Source of the DNA: Vavraia culicis subsp. floridensis
Lineage: Eukaryota; Microsporidia; Pleistophoridae
Assembly (NCBI RefSeq): GCF_000192795.1
Contig: NW_007360655.1
Coordinates: 1 to 38,045 of the forward strand
Length of the DNA: 38,045 nt
Direction: 5' to 3'
Shown: positions 1 to 9,405 of the stretch, piece after piece
Layout: every line of letters starts with the position of its first letter
Numbering within the stretch: position 1 is the stretch's first letter
Notes under the pieces: model-generated
The model's input: only the letters and a program-made list of their open reading frames with translations
The model's database searches: none
What the model was told of the DNA's origin: nothing
Translations under genes and position numbers: made by a program

Positions 1-109
1 TTAAATGACTTTTCTGAGCCTTTTATTTCGTGTACAAAGACAAAATAAGAGTAATTTTTTTTTGGTTGTTTAATACTACATCTATGGTAAATTAGTTTCT
101 AAATTTCTT
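1..109 (-). repeat. Inverted repeat copy A, at the window edge
   Basis: Bases 1-109 are the reverse complement of 22113-22221 with two mismatches seen by hand (both T here against C in the other copy, when read in the same direction). Similarity stops sharply after base 109. The left end cannot be seen because the window begins inside the repeat, so the element may be longer. Only a tiny ORF of about 22 codons lies inside it, with no recognisable product. It may be the end of a dispersed element or a shared upstream region of a gene family. Confidence 0.9.
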
Positions 110-821
110 CTATTGTTGTGAACGAGTGTTAAAGATAGGGTTTGTCAACCCTGATATGCTGATGCTGTCATAAAGAAAAGGAATGCACCTTATAAACATA
201 AAAATAACGGTACATTTGCAATACTTTCTCCCAAACTTAATCATTCTTTCCTGCTGTTATCATGTCACTACTAAGCACATTGTTATGAGAGATTGAAAGC
301 TGATTTTCAAAAGGAATTGTCTCAATTAATGAGCAAAAAACGTTTAATTCCTATCGTTTAGACCGTCTGTTGGGTTATGGATGTTTATAAAATGTTACAT
401 GTCAGGAGAAAGGGATACTGCCATAAAAGCAAAACGTTACCGACTTATATCCAGTATTCTAAATTTTAGAGTGTTGCTGATGGGTTTTCCGCTATCATCA
501 TTTATTGTACTTCAATTTTATTCATCAAATACATTCAATCGTTAAAATTCATTATTGCATGAGTTAAAGAACTAAGAAATGCTATGACTCGATTATTTTG
601 TTTTGACCGATTGAATATGCTTCTGTAATCGAATACAAATTAATTGATCAGATCAGATAAAAGCACGAATAAGGAGTGTTGAGCATAATCTGATTATATT
701 CCTCGTCCGTAATTGAATAAAAACCGTGTGCCATCAAGAACTTGCTGATAAAGCGGATTTCTGATTTGAAAATAAAACCACACTTACCAAACAAAAACAC
801 AACAAAAGGCATTAATACCAA
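110..821. other. AT-rich intergenic region
   Basis: I see no convincing gene, RNA or repeat in this stretch between the inverted repeat and the Rce1-like gene. A 61-codon frame on the minus strand (648-833) overlaps the Rce1 start by a few codons and begins with a hydrophobic run, but nothing else supports it. Confidence 0.6.
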
Positions 822-1547
822 ATGCATGCACATCCACAGGACAGAAATGTTATAAGAATCATATGTATTGCACTATTAACGTTCATTTTACTAGGTTTTA
901 TCAAAGAAGTGCTGACGGTTCAAAAAAGCATAAGTAAGAGAACCAATGCCTCGTTTTTGATTCTAGAAGATCTTACGCTCTACATTTGCAGTTTCTTGGT
1001 TTATTCCCTGTACTGTAACATGTTAAAAACCGATCTAAAGAAAATGTGGCTTCATAAGTACAAATTGTGTGCAATTATATGCTTTGATATTGTCCTTTCA
1101 CAGTGCTTTGTGTTCATTGGCAACCTAAAAATACCGCTTATAGCAAATAACAGTAGTTCAGATGCATCCTCGCTGGGCAGTGCGGTAAAATTAACCCGAA
1201 TCTTTACGCTTGTAATTTTCGGACCCTTCCTTGAAGAAATCATTTTTAGGCGGTTTCTCTACCAGCTAATCAAAAAGGACAAACGATTGTCTAAAGCAAT
1301 TAGAAATTTAGAATGGCGCAACATTTTACTCATAATTTCGCTGATAGTGATTAACTCTACGCTGTTTGCGCTGTTACATTACGATGGGCGTTTTATTAAT
1401 TTCTTTCCATGGCCATTTCTATATTTTGCGTGTGGTGGTATGAACCTGTGCCTGGCATGCGAACTCTGTGACAACATTGTGAGTGCTGTATTTATGCACA
1501 TCTCTTTTAACTTTTTTGTGTTGATAAAGGCAATTGTGGCAACGTAA
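822..1547 (+). CDS. RCE1: CAAX prenyl protease 2 (Rce1-type, CPBP/ABI family)
   Basis: A 241-residue multi-pass membrane protein. Rce1 is the ER-membrane endopeptidase that removes the last three residues of prenylated CAAX proteins such as Ras/Rho GTPases. All three family motifs are visible in the right order: E138-E139-x3-R143 preceded by a G-P pair, F182-x3-H186, and H226-x3-N230. These glutamate, histidine and asparagine residues form the active site in the family. At least five hydrophobic segments can be seen (about residues 9-27, 51-65, 82-100, 123-135, 167-185 and the C-terminal third). It is shorter than animal or yeast homologues (about 300 residues), as expected for a reduced genome. 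The ATG at 822 is the first in frame. No ACCC start motif lies directly upstream, unlike most housekeeping genes here. A bacterial-type CPBP protease of other function cannot be fully excluded, but the G-P-x-x-E-E context favours Rce1. Confidence 0.85.
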   Translation: MHAHPQDRNVIRIICIALLTFILLGFIKEVLTVQKSISKRTNASFLILEDLTLYICSFLVYSLYCNMLKTDLKKMWLHKYKLCAIICFDIVLSQCFVFIGNLKIPLIANNSSSDASSLGSAVKLTRIFTLVIFGPFLEEIIFRRFLYQLIKKDKRLSKAIRNLEWRNILLIISLIVINSTLFALLHYDGRFINFFPWPFLYFACGGMNLCLACELCDNIVSAVFMHISFNFFVLIKAIVAT

Positions 1548-2336
1548 ACCGCAGTTTGCCAGCTGCAAAGTCATTACAAATTTGAATGTGTAGCGCATGG
1601 CTGGCTGAACTATAATTTTTGTTTAACATGCGTAATTTCTGTGGGTTATCATCACGAACAGTATAAGAATGACAAATTTTTATTCCGATGCCTAAATGAA
1701 CCAATACCGCTTTTAGAGATTGATATAGAATAAAAGTTCTGCTTGCAACCTCCCGATATTTTTGCTGTATTAAGGCACGGATTCTGCTGATGCGCTATAA
1801 TTGCTATATGCACAAATATCGGCTTAAAGATCAAACCATATATTAGCTTTTTGAACGCCAAGGTACGACACGTAGCATACCAATTTTATGTTCAGGTCAT
1901 ATTTAACATTGTTTTAACCTTATAACGATCACTTATCCGAGTATCAGCACGAATTACAGTATTTGATGTTATAGCGTATAACATGTACATCATGACGGTT
2001 TGTGTATGTGAAAATGGCCTCACTCTTTATTCTTAACCTCTTTTATATCATCAATATAAAAACAACTCCTTTCACAAATATTTAGCCGACAGTATACCTG
2101 ATAATATCTCTTGTAAAACGTATCTATTATATACATCAATTGCCTTTTCTCGTACTCAAAAATGCTTGAAATACGGTATTATCCATAACATGACCGGAAT
2201 ATAACGGGCGCTACAAAATCAAACTACAGCTATATTGATATAGAAAATAAGTTGGGCATAAGTCAATGACAGAGATGGTGCAATGTCACAGGGAGTTTCT
2301 TTCCTTGATTAAACGGTTTGATATGATGTTAGTCAT
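1548..2336. other. Intergenic region
   Basis: About 0.8 kb between the Rce1-like gene and a small minus-strand ORF. It is AT-rich, with an AATAAA-like hexamer near 1729 and no reading frame I would defend. Confidence 0.6.
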
Positions 2337-2621
2337 TTAAATTGATCCATCTTGTCGAGACACAGCACAGTGCATAGCTCTGCTCATTGCGACATACTCA
2401 GCTAATGCTGTGCTCAGCCTCCGTCGATCATTGTTCGTGTTGGCAGTCGTATATGTCTCATTAGTTGAGTGGATATAAAGAGAATCGTTGATCATCTGCC
2501 GTCTGCATTTATCTTTATGGTCTACCACTTTCTCTATATCAACCTCTTTTTGGGAATGATAGGTGGTAGGATACAATAATAATTTGCTTATCCAGTCGAT
2601 ACCTCTGGCGGCTTTAGACAT
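2337..2621 (-). CDS. Small orphan protein, 94 aa
   Basis: I do not recognise this protein. It begins with ATG, has no signal peptide or membrane segment, and is polar and rather basic, with a positively charged middle (C-R-R-Q, then D-R-R-R). The sequence directly upstream of the start contains an A5T3 block resembling the AAATTT-like promoter element reported in microsporidia, but no C-run. It lies 87 bases downstream of the coatomer beta' gene on the same strand, a spacing compatible with two tightly packed genes. An ORF of this length can arise by chance in this window, so the call is tentative. Confidence 0.45.
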   Translation of the reverse strand: MSKAARGIDWISKLLLYPTTYHSQKEVDIEKVVDHKDKCRRQMINDSLYIHSTNETYTTANTNNDRRRLSTALAEYVAMSRAMHCAVSRQDGSI

Positions 2622-2708
2622 TCAAATTTTTAGCAACATTTCTTCGTAATTAAAAGATATGAGATAACATCTTAACAATCTCACAGAAACTCCTTCTTTA
2701 ATTACAAC

Positions 2709-4658
2709 CTAGTAGTACTTTTTGAAAGCACCTTCAAACTCACTACCGGTAAGGAACTTTTTCATGCCCTCCTTATCCCTCAGGTACATGCACTTTATGA
2801 ATAGATCGTCATTACCACTCTTCATAAACTTTCTTTTGCCCAAGAAATCACATAAAAAGAGCATTCCATCATCCTCACCCAGTCTGAAAGCTTCCGTCGC
2901 CTTAGAAAACTTTCCTTGCCTCATAAACAAGCTGCCAAGCATCTTATACTCTGTCGAAGTCTTTGCCACCTTAAATGCATCCTCCAACTTGTTCATCTGC
3001 AGATAAATTTCGAAATTGCAATCGAATAAACGAAGCGCTAATTCGTATTCTTTTTGCTTGAGGAGGTAGCTAAGACACTCCTTCTCTCTTCCTACCAATG
3101 CTTTACTCTTATTCTTATCGCACTGCCATGCAATGATTTCGTCAATCGGTTTGGTCACCAATTTTTTATCGAAAAAGCAGAAGTTACCATTTTGAATGCC
3201 TAAAAAGCAGGTGTTGACACAGGTGATCATAGAAAAGAATCCATTCTCCAACAAATAGTATAATTTGTTATTACTCATGAAGTAAAGCACGTTCTGGTAC
3301 ACACATCCATGCTCAACTGACATGTCCATGATTTTGCACAGTGATAGACCATCAGAGCATCTCTTAGCATCATCGATATCGACCATATCGGTGTGCTCCT
3401 TGGAAATAACAATCTTATTACCGATTATAAAAATATCCTGAATGTTAGCTGCACCTTTCACGACTACCTCTCCTGAGTAATCATAAGCTACGAATGCTGT
3501 ACTCATGTAGTTAACAATAAACTCATCATACAACTTATAACTATTGTACAGCACTTTAAACTGCGTTGCTTTCTCCAAATCGCTGTATATCTCCATTACA
3601 TCATCCTTAAGGACAACCAGCCTGTCGTTCAATACCTGGGCTTTACCACTGTCCCTCATCTTTTCACGGAAACCAAGGTACGAAAATACAGCAAATCCAT
3701 CCTTCATTTGCATGCACATCAACTTATTGTTATAAGTAAGGCACTCCACCTCAAAATTAATTTTTCCAATTTCCTTGTCGTTCAAAAACACAGAACCATT
3801 TTTAACATGTAGCAAACCTCGGTCAACAAGATATCGGTTTATCTTCGCATCCTGTCTGTCGTAAACAAGCAGCCCAGAATCTGTCGCCACGTAAAAGGCA
3901 TCGTCTTCAATCCAACTGTCCCACACACGTGAACCCACAAATACCGAGTGTTCAAGCTGCTCGCCCTGTCTCTTGTATATTTTATAGTAGCCATCTTCTG
4001 AGCCCGTCACAATCAATTCCTCGGTTACTTTAATATGGTCAATATTCTTGTCCGATATTCCCTCCTTGACCCTACACACGTTGTTATTCCAAATACGCAT
4101 ACAATAATCATCACCCACGCTGTAAAATGTGTTTTTGTACACACTTATGGCATTCACGCCCCGTGTGTGTCCCTTAAATGTCATTAAAAGGACATTCGTT
4201 TTGTAGTTCCACAACTTAAGCGTTGTATCAAGAGAACAGCTGAGTAGCCTTTCATCATCAATCACCTGAATATCCATAACGAAATGCTCGTGCCCCTTAA
4301 GAACACTTATATCATCATCCTTGATTTTCTTTATCGTAAAATCGTCCGAACAGGTAAAAATGTACTCTTTGCTCGTCCTGATTTTCCTTATAAAGTCATT
4401 GTGAATCTTCATACTCTTAATACGGCGCAACGAAGGATCCAGCACTACGATTTCACCGTCATCTGTACCAACCAACAGGTTAGTGGTTGAGGCAAGGGTA
4501 CGTATTGCAGAATTGCAGATTTTGATCTGCTTTTTTACGATATTGTCAGCAGTAAATAACAGAGTTCCTGTGAAAAGACCACATACAATGTAGTTGCTGT
4601 ACTTGTGGATGCATTTTACACGATCTGAAGGAATTATCTTGCTTTGAGAAATTTTCAT
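2709..4658 (-). CDS. SEC27: Coatomer subunit beta' (Sec27/COPB2)
   Basis: A 649-residue WD40 protein of the COPI coat, which carries retrograde Golgi-to-ER cargo and binds dilysine signals through its first propeller. Residues 10-270 contain WD-type repeats; clear examples are S-C-S-L-D-T-T-L-K-L-W-N and D-D-Y-C-M-R-I-W-N, and the start S-D-R-V-K is typical of beta'-COP. A second, more degenerate propeller follows to about residue 520. The last 130 residues form a helical solenoid with beta'-COP-like phrases (L-A-L-R-L-F, Y-K-M-L-G-S-L, A-T-E-A-F-R-L-G). It is much shorter than yeast or human homologues (about 900). The ATG is preceded directly by ACCCC. An ArfGAP gene lies 1.1 kb upstream on the same strand. 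Alpha-COP is less likely because of the short C-terminus. Confidence 0.88.
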   Translation of the reverse strand: MKISQSKIIPSDRVKCIHKYSNYIVCGLFTGTLLFTADNIVKKQIKICNSAIRTLASTTNLLVGTDDGEIVVLDPSLRRIKSMKIHNDFIRKIRTSKEYIFTCSDDFTIKKIKDDDISVLKGHEHFVMDIQVIDDERLLSCSLDTTLKLWNYKTNVLLMTFKGHTRGVNAISVYKNTFYSVGDDYCMRIWNNNVCRVKEGISDKNIDHIKVTEELIVTGSEDGYYKIYKRQGEQLEHSVFVGSRVWDSWIEDDAFYVATDSGLLVYDRQDAKINRYLVDRGLLHVKNGSVFLNDKEIGKINFEVECLTYNNKLMCMQMKDGFAVFSYLGFREKMRDSGKAQVLNDRLVVLKDDVMEIYSDLEKATQFKVLYNSYKLYDEFIVNYMSTAFVAYDYSGEVVVKGAANIQDIFIIGNKIVISKEHTDMVDIDDAKRCSDGLSLCKIMDMSVEHGCVYQNVLYFMSNNKLYYLLENGFFSMITCVNTCFLGIQNGNFCFFDKKLVTKPIDEIIAWQCDKNKSKALVGREKECLSYLLKQKEYELALRLFDCNFEIYLQMNKLEDAFKVAKTSTEYKMLGSLFMRQGKFSKATEAFRLGEDDGMLFLCDFLGKRKFMKSGNDDLFIKCMYLRDKEGMKKFLTGSEFEGAFKKYY

Positions 4659-4663
4659 GGGGT
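4659..4663 (-). promoter_or_regulatory. ACCCC start motif of the coatomer gene
   Basis: On the minus strand ACCCC abuts the ATG of the beta'-COP gene. It matches the CCC-like signal known immediately upstream of microsporidian start codons and supports this start. Confidence 0.6.
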
Positions 4664-5793
4664 AAGCCGGGATGAAATATTAAAAAAACATTTTATTTTA
4701 TCGGAGACAAACGTATTTTAGAAGGGCAAGCAGCCACAAGACCATTTATTAGTGTAGGTTACCGATTTGCTTTTGATAACCACATTAATCAGCAACCATA
4801 CACAACTTTACTAATTGTATGGTGTAATATTGCGAGGAGAAACTGAGGTACTTGGTAAATCTAATTTCATCTCATAACACAATACAATCTACTCAACATG
4901 ATTTATAGATTCTATATATTTAAAACATTCTCCTGATTTGGGTATATTATATGGTTTGTGCTGCTGTCACGTAAATGTGATTATGAAAAGAGAAATGTAA
5001 AATTGGCTGCAATAGCGCAGCTATTACATAAGAAAATAACAAAGGCTGAAATGAAACAATTTATTGTTGTGGCATAAGGTTAATTATTCTTAGCAATAAA
5101 TTGCTTTTATACCATTCAGCGATCTGTCAACTTGTACATATACGGGTAGCTTTTTGGATACTGACTTGATTCTGATATGAAAAACCGTCAGAAATATGTG
5201 TTTGCTCGGCTGTATGATATGTAAGATGATAAATAAATAACTTTAAATGAAAAAAGTGGTAAAATGAGGCCTGTCCTATCAATTATGCATACGTTCACGC
5301 CATTTATATTCTGCAGTTGTTAATTATTTATGACATTTTGCTGATTAAATACGCTGTTGCCAGTGTTTCTCCATTCAGCATACTGTTCCTCGTTTTAAAA
5401 GCTTACGCACACATGAAAAGGAGCAGCAGCTACCATAAAATTCATTCAATACGAAAAACGATTTTGCCAAAGTTTATGATACCACGTAACAATATAGCGC
5501 AAGTATCTGGTTTTTTCACAGCAGAAAGAAAAGCTGGTAATAATTACATTTTTCACAGAATGATCAGCATGCTTTAATCCTAAACGCCCATATTTTCTCC
5601 ACATCTCTCAAAGGAACTAGCAAATCAATTTTATAGCAAGGGGTGCATCTCTTTTTGGACATATTGCTACGTATTGGTTCGATAAAGACCATTTCAATAT
5701 CTACGAATGCAATATACTGCCATTTCATATTGAATACATCAAATCGGATACTCAGGATGTCCTTAAATATTTATAAACAAATTTATTTATCTT
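4664..5793. other. AT-rich intergenic region
   Basis: About 1.1 kb between the coatomer and ArfGAP genes. One plus-strand frame (5317-5577, 86 codons) exists but has only a TTG start and no recognisable content, so I regard it as chance. Nothing else is seen. Confidence 0.6.
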
Positions 5794-6513
5794 CTAGTCC
5801 CATTTGCTCGTATCTTTGTACTTAACCTGCACGTTTTCACGGGTTTGCCCAAACTCTACCTTCTTACTTTCCTTTCCGTTGAACTTACTGTAAAATACTT
5901 TGCCTTTCTCCTTGAGATACGTTGTTGAAGGCCTCAAAACGCTCTCATTCAGCTTATATCCCACCTGCACGCCCTTGTCCTTCAAATATAGGGCGTTTTC
6001 TGATACAAAATCTGTTATTTTGTTCAATGTTGTGGAAACCGAGGACCGCAAATCGGTGGACGACACCGATTCTAAACGAGTGTAACTTACGGATGGCATG
6101 GTATTGATCCGGTGTGTGGTATGAACCGTTGTATTACTACTCGCTTTTACGCACTCCGGCAGCTCTTTTTCGACATTCTCCTTCAAACAAATCATATAAT
6201 CTCTAACCGCTTCTGTCTGATACCGTTCCCTCGTAGGTAGCGATATAATGCCTTGTATTCTCAAAAAGTCCTTGAACTTCTCATTGCTGCCCATCTTCAT
6301 TTTTAAATATCCCTCTTCATTCCACTTATCCATGTTAACGCTCCTCACAACGCTTACTCTAACACCAAACGACCGGTGCAAACTCGCACACTCAATGCAC
6401 AAGAATATTCCGTAGGACAAACTGGCCCACTGCGTGTTTCGTGTGTTGCATTCCATGCAGTGTACGTTTTCGCCAAGCAGGCTGAGCTCTTTCACTTTGT
6501 CTTCAAACGACAT
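5794..6513 (-). CDS. ADP-ribosylation factor GTPase-activating protein (ArfGAP)
   Basis: A 239-residue protein whose N-terminal ArfGAP zinc finger stimulates GTP hydrolysis on Arf1, driving COPI uncoating at the Golgi. Zinc ligands are C19-x2-C22-x16-C39-x2-C42, exactly the family spacing. The arginine finger is R47, five residues after the last cysteine as in ArfGAP1, in the context L-H-R-S-F-G-V. V-R-S at 56-58 completes the signature. The C-terminal half is low in similarity, with a Ser/Thr-rich stretch at about 150-175 that could be a lipid-packing helix (inference). The start is the ATG at 6511-6513: a longer frame exists only with a TTG codon, and an ACCC motif sits a few bases upstream of this ATG. 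It cannot be placed confidently in the Gcs1, Glo3 or Age subfamily. The COPI beta' gene lies downstream on the same strand. Confidence 0.92.
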   Translation of the reverse strand: MSFEDKVKELSLLGENVHCMECNTRNTQWASLSYGIFLCIECASLHRSFGVRVSVVRSVNMDKWNEEGYLKMKMGSNEKFKDFLRIQGIISLPTRERYQTEAVRDYMICLKENVEKELPECVKASSNTTVHTTHRINTMPSVSYTRLESVSSTDLRSSVSTTLNKITDFVSENALYLKDKGVQVGYKLNESVLRPSTTYLKEKGKVFYSKFNGKESKKVEFGQTRENVQVKYKDTSKWD

Positions 6514-6517
6514 GTAA

Positions 6518-6521
6518 GGGT
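6518..6521 (-). promoter_or_regulatory. ACCC start motif of the ArfGAP gene
   Basis: ACCC lies four bases upstream of the ATG on the minus strand. It decides between this ATG and an upstream TTG. An AAATTT-like block lies roughly 45 bases upstream. Confidence 0.55.
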
Positions 6522-7539
6522 TGCGAATTTTTTTGTTAAAAATCAAAAATATAAAATTTCATGTTTCGGTTTTTTACGAATGAGAAAACGATTGAACTAA
6601 ACTTTTGCATTGAACTGCACAATAATTTGTAGTTTATATAGGGGGCAGCAATAATTGGTTTACACGGATTGATAAAGCAAAATATTTAGAAATACACAGT
6701 AATAGAATGACATTTCATAATCGCACCAAATATTCTCATACGTTACTGTAATAATATAAACAAGCACATCATAACAATAGGATGTCACTCCTTTATCATG
6801 AACCGAATCCATAAATGGCAAATTATTTGAAACTGAACATGATTTAAGCTGTAAAAATAGTTTATAGCGTCTAATTCGAGTGGTTAATCCAGAATTAAAG
6901 ATGAGTGGCAAGTACACTTCGTCACTTGACACTGGTAATGGTGCATAGTCAACGGAACTTCCAAATTTATTGATGTGTTTTCAATCAATAATTCGTTTCA
7001 CCATCCACAGCAAACAATTATTTATCAACATAATGACACTCAAACACGTATGTATCATGATAGAATGTCATTAATGTAATTAGTGGCACACGATCTGGCG
7101 TGTCCAACGAATATGTGGATGAAATTAGTTTATAGGTTCAGATAACCAGCAAATCTTGTAATTCGCATTATCAATAGCATTTTCATGATGTGTAATACTG
7201 TTATTGCTGTAAAAAGATGTTTTATTCATTACATAGTTGAAAGATATATTTTTGACGGAATCATGATTTAACAAAGACAATATCCTATTTGCCGCAACAT
7301 GAGAAAGTAAAAATGATTAGTAGTTTTGAACTGATCATGGTAATTGTTGTGAACAAACAATTTACTCATTTTATGAATGCCTGTTTAGTTACAACTTCAC
7401 AATCTGGTAATTTACTCATTGTCAGCATGAAGAGAACTTTTAACGATGGTAAATAGTGTTAAGATTGACAGATTGGTGCTAGCATTTGACTCAGTAAAAT
7501 ACACGCAATTAAGAAAATAACTTTTAATATCCTGTAGCA
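6522..7539. other. AT-rich intergenic region
   Basis: About 1 kb. It contains a short C-run and TATATAAAC sequence on the minus strand near 6632-6645, about 125 bases upstream of the ArfGAP start. A 90-codon minus-strand frame (6660-6932) has only a GTG start and is rejected. No gene is seen. Confidence 0.55.
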
Positions 7540-8709
7540 CTACGTACTTATCACCACATTAATATGTAAATAAGCAAATTCTAATATTTTTGTTGATAGA
7601 AGCGTGGCCAATCGGAGTAAATCTGATGTAAAGATCTGCACATAATTGAGTTCATAGGTAATATAGTCGTTAAATCCTTGTATAGTATTGAGAAGGTGAT
7701 TGTGATGCACATAGCTACTATTATCTTTGTATAAAATATAAATTGTTTTCAAATAATGAGTCAATGATAGAAATTCGTTGTTCATGATGGATTTGTCCCT
7801 AAAATCTTTGCCACACACCAATCTATAAACCTGAGACATTTTCAGATAGACATTATAGTCATCTGAGAGGAGCTTAATATAATTTGCAACAGTATCAGCA
7901 TCAATGACAGCATTTTTTGATAGGTTTATCATATCCATCCGTTCTTGGACAGCGTTTACCGAATTTGACAAAAGTTCCTGGCTCTTCCTCCATATGTCAT
8001 TTTTGTGACTCTTAAGTCGTCCCAGATGGACAATACTATCCGTAAGAAGATGGCACAGTTTTGTGATTAATCGGTTAAATGTTATTTCAACGTTTAACAC
8101 TTCTAAATAAACGTAATCATGTAGGTATGGAACCACATCGGTCCAATGATTCATCATGTGGAAATAACCATCGAAAATTTTGCAGTTTAACATTCTATAA
8201 TATATATTGTTAAAGAATTCGGCGGTTTCAAGTCTAAATTCAATAAATTCATAAATATCATTATAATGAATGTTATAATTCGATAATAATGGCACTGTTA
8301 ATTTCTTCGCAACGAGATTCAAGATATTGTGCTCGATTGGTAAAGCTTCTTTTACCACAGGGTTTTTTAAGAGTTCTTTCACAATTTGTTTCACTCGTAG
8401 CGTATAATCAGCAAAATTAGTATCGATCAATCTCAGCTTGGTGCAGTATGATTTCAGAATTGACAATGCATTCTCCAAGTTATTCGTGTTTACCTCAGAT
8501 CTGTTTAGGTATGCCAGAATGATTAATTTTGAGAATATTCCGTTATTTTTCATGAGCACTTCCTTGTAGTAAACGATAATCTGATGGTTTGTCTTTGGAT
8601 TCCAGATTTTCCGGGTCTTGACAATCTGCAACGGAGCAGTAGACTCAGAGGTTGTGATAAACATCATTATTGATAGCAAAACACTTATGTACATCACTAT
8701 TTGACCCAT
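7540..8709 (-). CDS. Secreted orphan protein, 389 aa
   Basis: I do not recognise this family. The N-terminus has a clear signal peptide: a short polar start, a hydrophobic core at about residues 5-18, and a likely cleavage site after the S-E-S-T-A segment near residue 25. The remaining ~365 residues look almost entirely helical, with many Leu/Ile/Tyr/Asn and few Gly/Pro, four cysteines, and no second strong membrane segment. Several N-x-S/T sequons occur (first at N69). Microsporidia secrete many lineage-specific proteins to the spore wall, polar tube or host cell, and this may be one of them (inference). The ATG has no ACCC motif upstream, unlike neighbouring housekeeping genes. Confidence 0.8.
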   Translation of the reverse strand: MGQIVMYISVLLSIMMFITTSESTAPLQIVKTRKIWNPKTNHQIIVYYKEVLMKNNGIFSKLIILAYLNRSEVNTNNLENALSILKSYCTKLRLIDTNFADYTLRVKQIVKELLKNPVVKEALPIEHNILNLVAKKLTVPLLSNYNIHYNDIYEFIEFRLETAEFFNNIYYRMLNCKIFDGYFHMMNHWTDVVPYLHDYVYLEVLNVEITFNRLITKLCHLLTDSIVHLGRLKSHKNDIWRKSQELLSNSVNAVQERMDMINLSKNAVIDADTVANYIKLLSDDYNVYLKMSQVYRLVCGKDFRDKSIMNNEFLSLTHYLKTIYILYKDNSSYVHHNHLLNTIQGFNDYITYELNYVQIFTSDLLRLATLLSTKILEFAYLHINVVIST

Positions 8710-9405
8710 TTTGCATTATATATTTTGCTTAATACCAAAACGGAAGTCCGCTAAAAATAAGGAATTATGGCATATTGACAACCAAATTACAGTTTATATC
8801 ATAACGATAATTCGTATAGTTTATATCATTTCGGAAGTGGCATGCAAAATGTTTTAATTCTATCAACTCTGTCGGCTTCCAAAGATATATTTGCTGGTTA
8901 GTGCAAAACTCTGACATTTTTTAAAGTCTCTTATTTCTGCGTCAAACAAAGTATCCTTTTTGAACAACCCAAATGGTTAGATTGCTATAATATTTGATAT
9001 TTTTCAATATTTAGCACATTGTTTTTAACCTGATTATAAATTTTCAACTAAGTTCGAGCTTAATAAATCAGAACTATCATTTTTAAGAGTTCATGAAAGC
9101 TTCCTAACCTAAAAATGGTTTAATGACGTGGTTATGGTGACAAGCCTGGAGCAGCTTAAAACAACACGAATTACGTTTGTAACACAGCAATTGTTGTGAA
9201 GCACGATATAAACAAAGCAAGTTTATGATCTCAGTGCGGTCAAAATAATCAACACAGACACGACAGTTTGTCCAAGAATAATTTACTTAGCTATCACTGT
9301 ATTACCCATGAACTCATCAGCACTGCTAAAACCATCACATTCGTCTCAGTTCAGCACGAACAAGAGCAACTTGGTGCTGTTCAAACTACCAAATACATCA
9401 TCATC
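8710..9405. other. AT-rich intergenic region
   Basis: About 0.7 kb upstream of the secreted orphan and downstream of the Hsp70 gene. It holds one small plus-strand ORF at its right end (9308-9469), discussed as a finding. No other feature is seen. Confidence 0.55.

Noticed and set aside
648..833. 61-codon minus-strand frame with a signal-like start
   Set aside because: It overlaps the Rce1 start codon and has no other support.
6514..6546. Upstream extension of the ArfGAP frame
   Set aside because: It begins with TTG; the ATG at 6513 fits the family N-terminus and has the ACCC motif.
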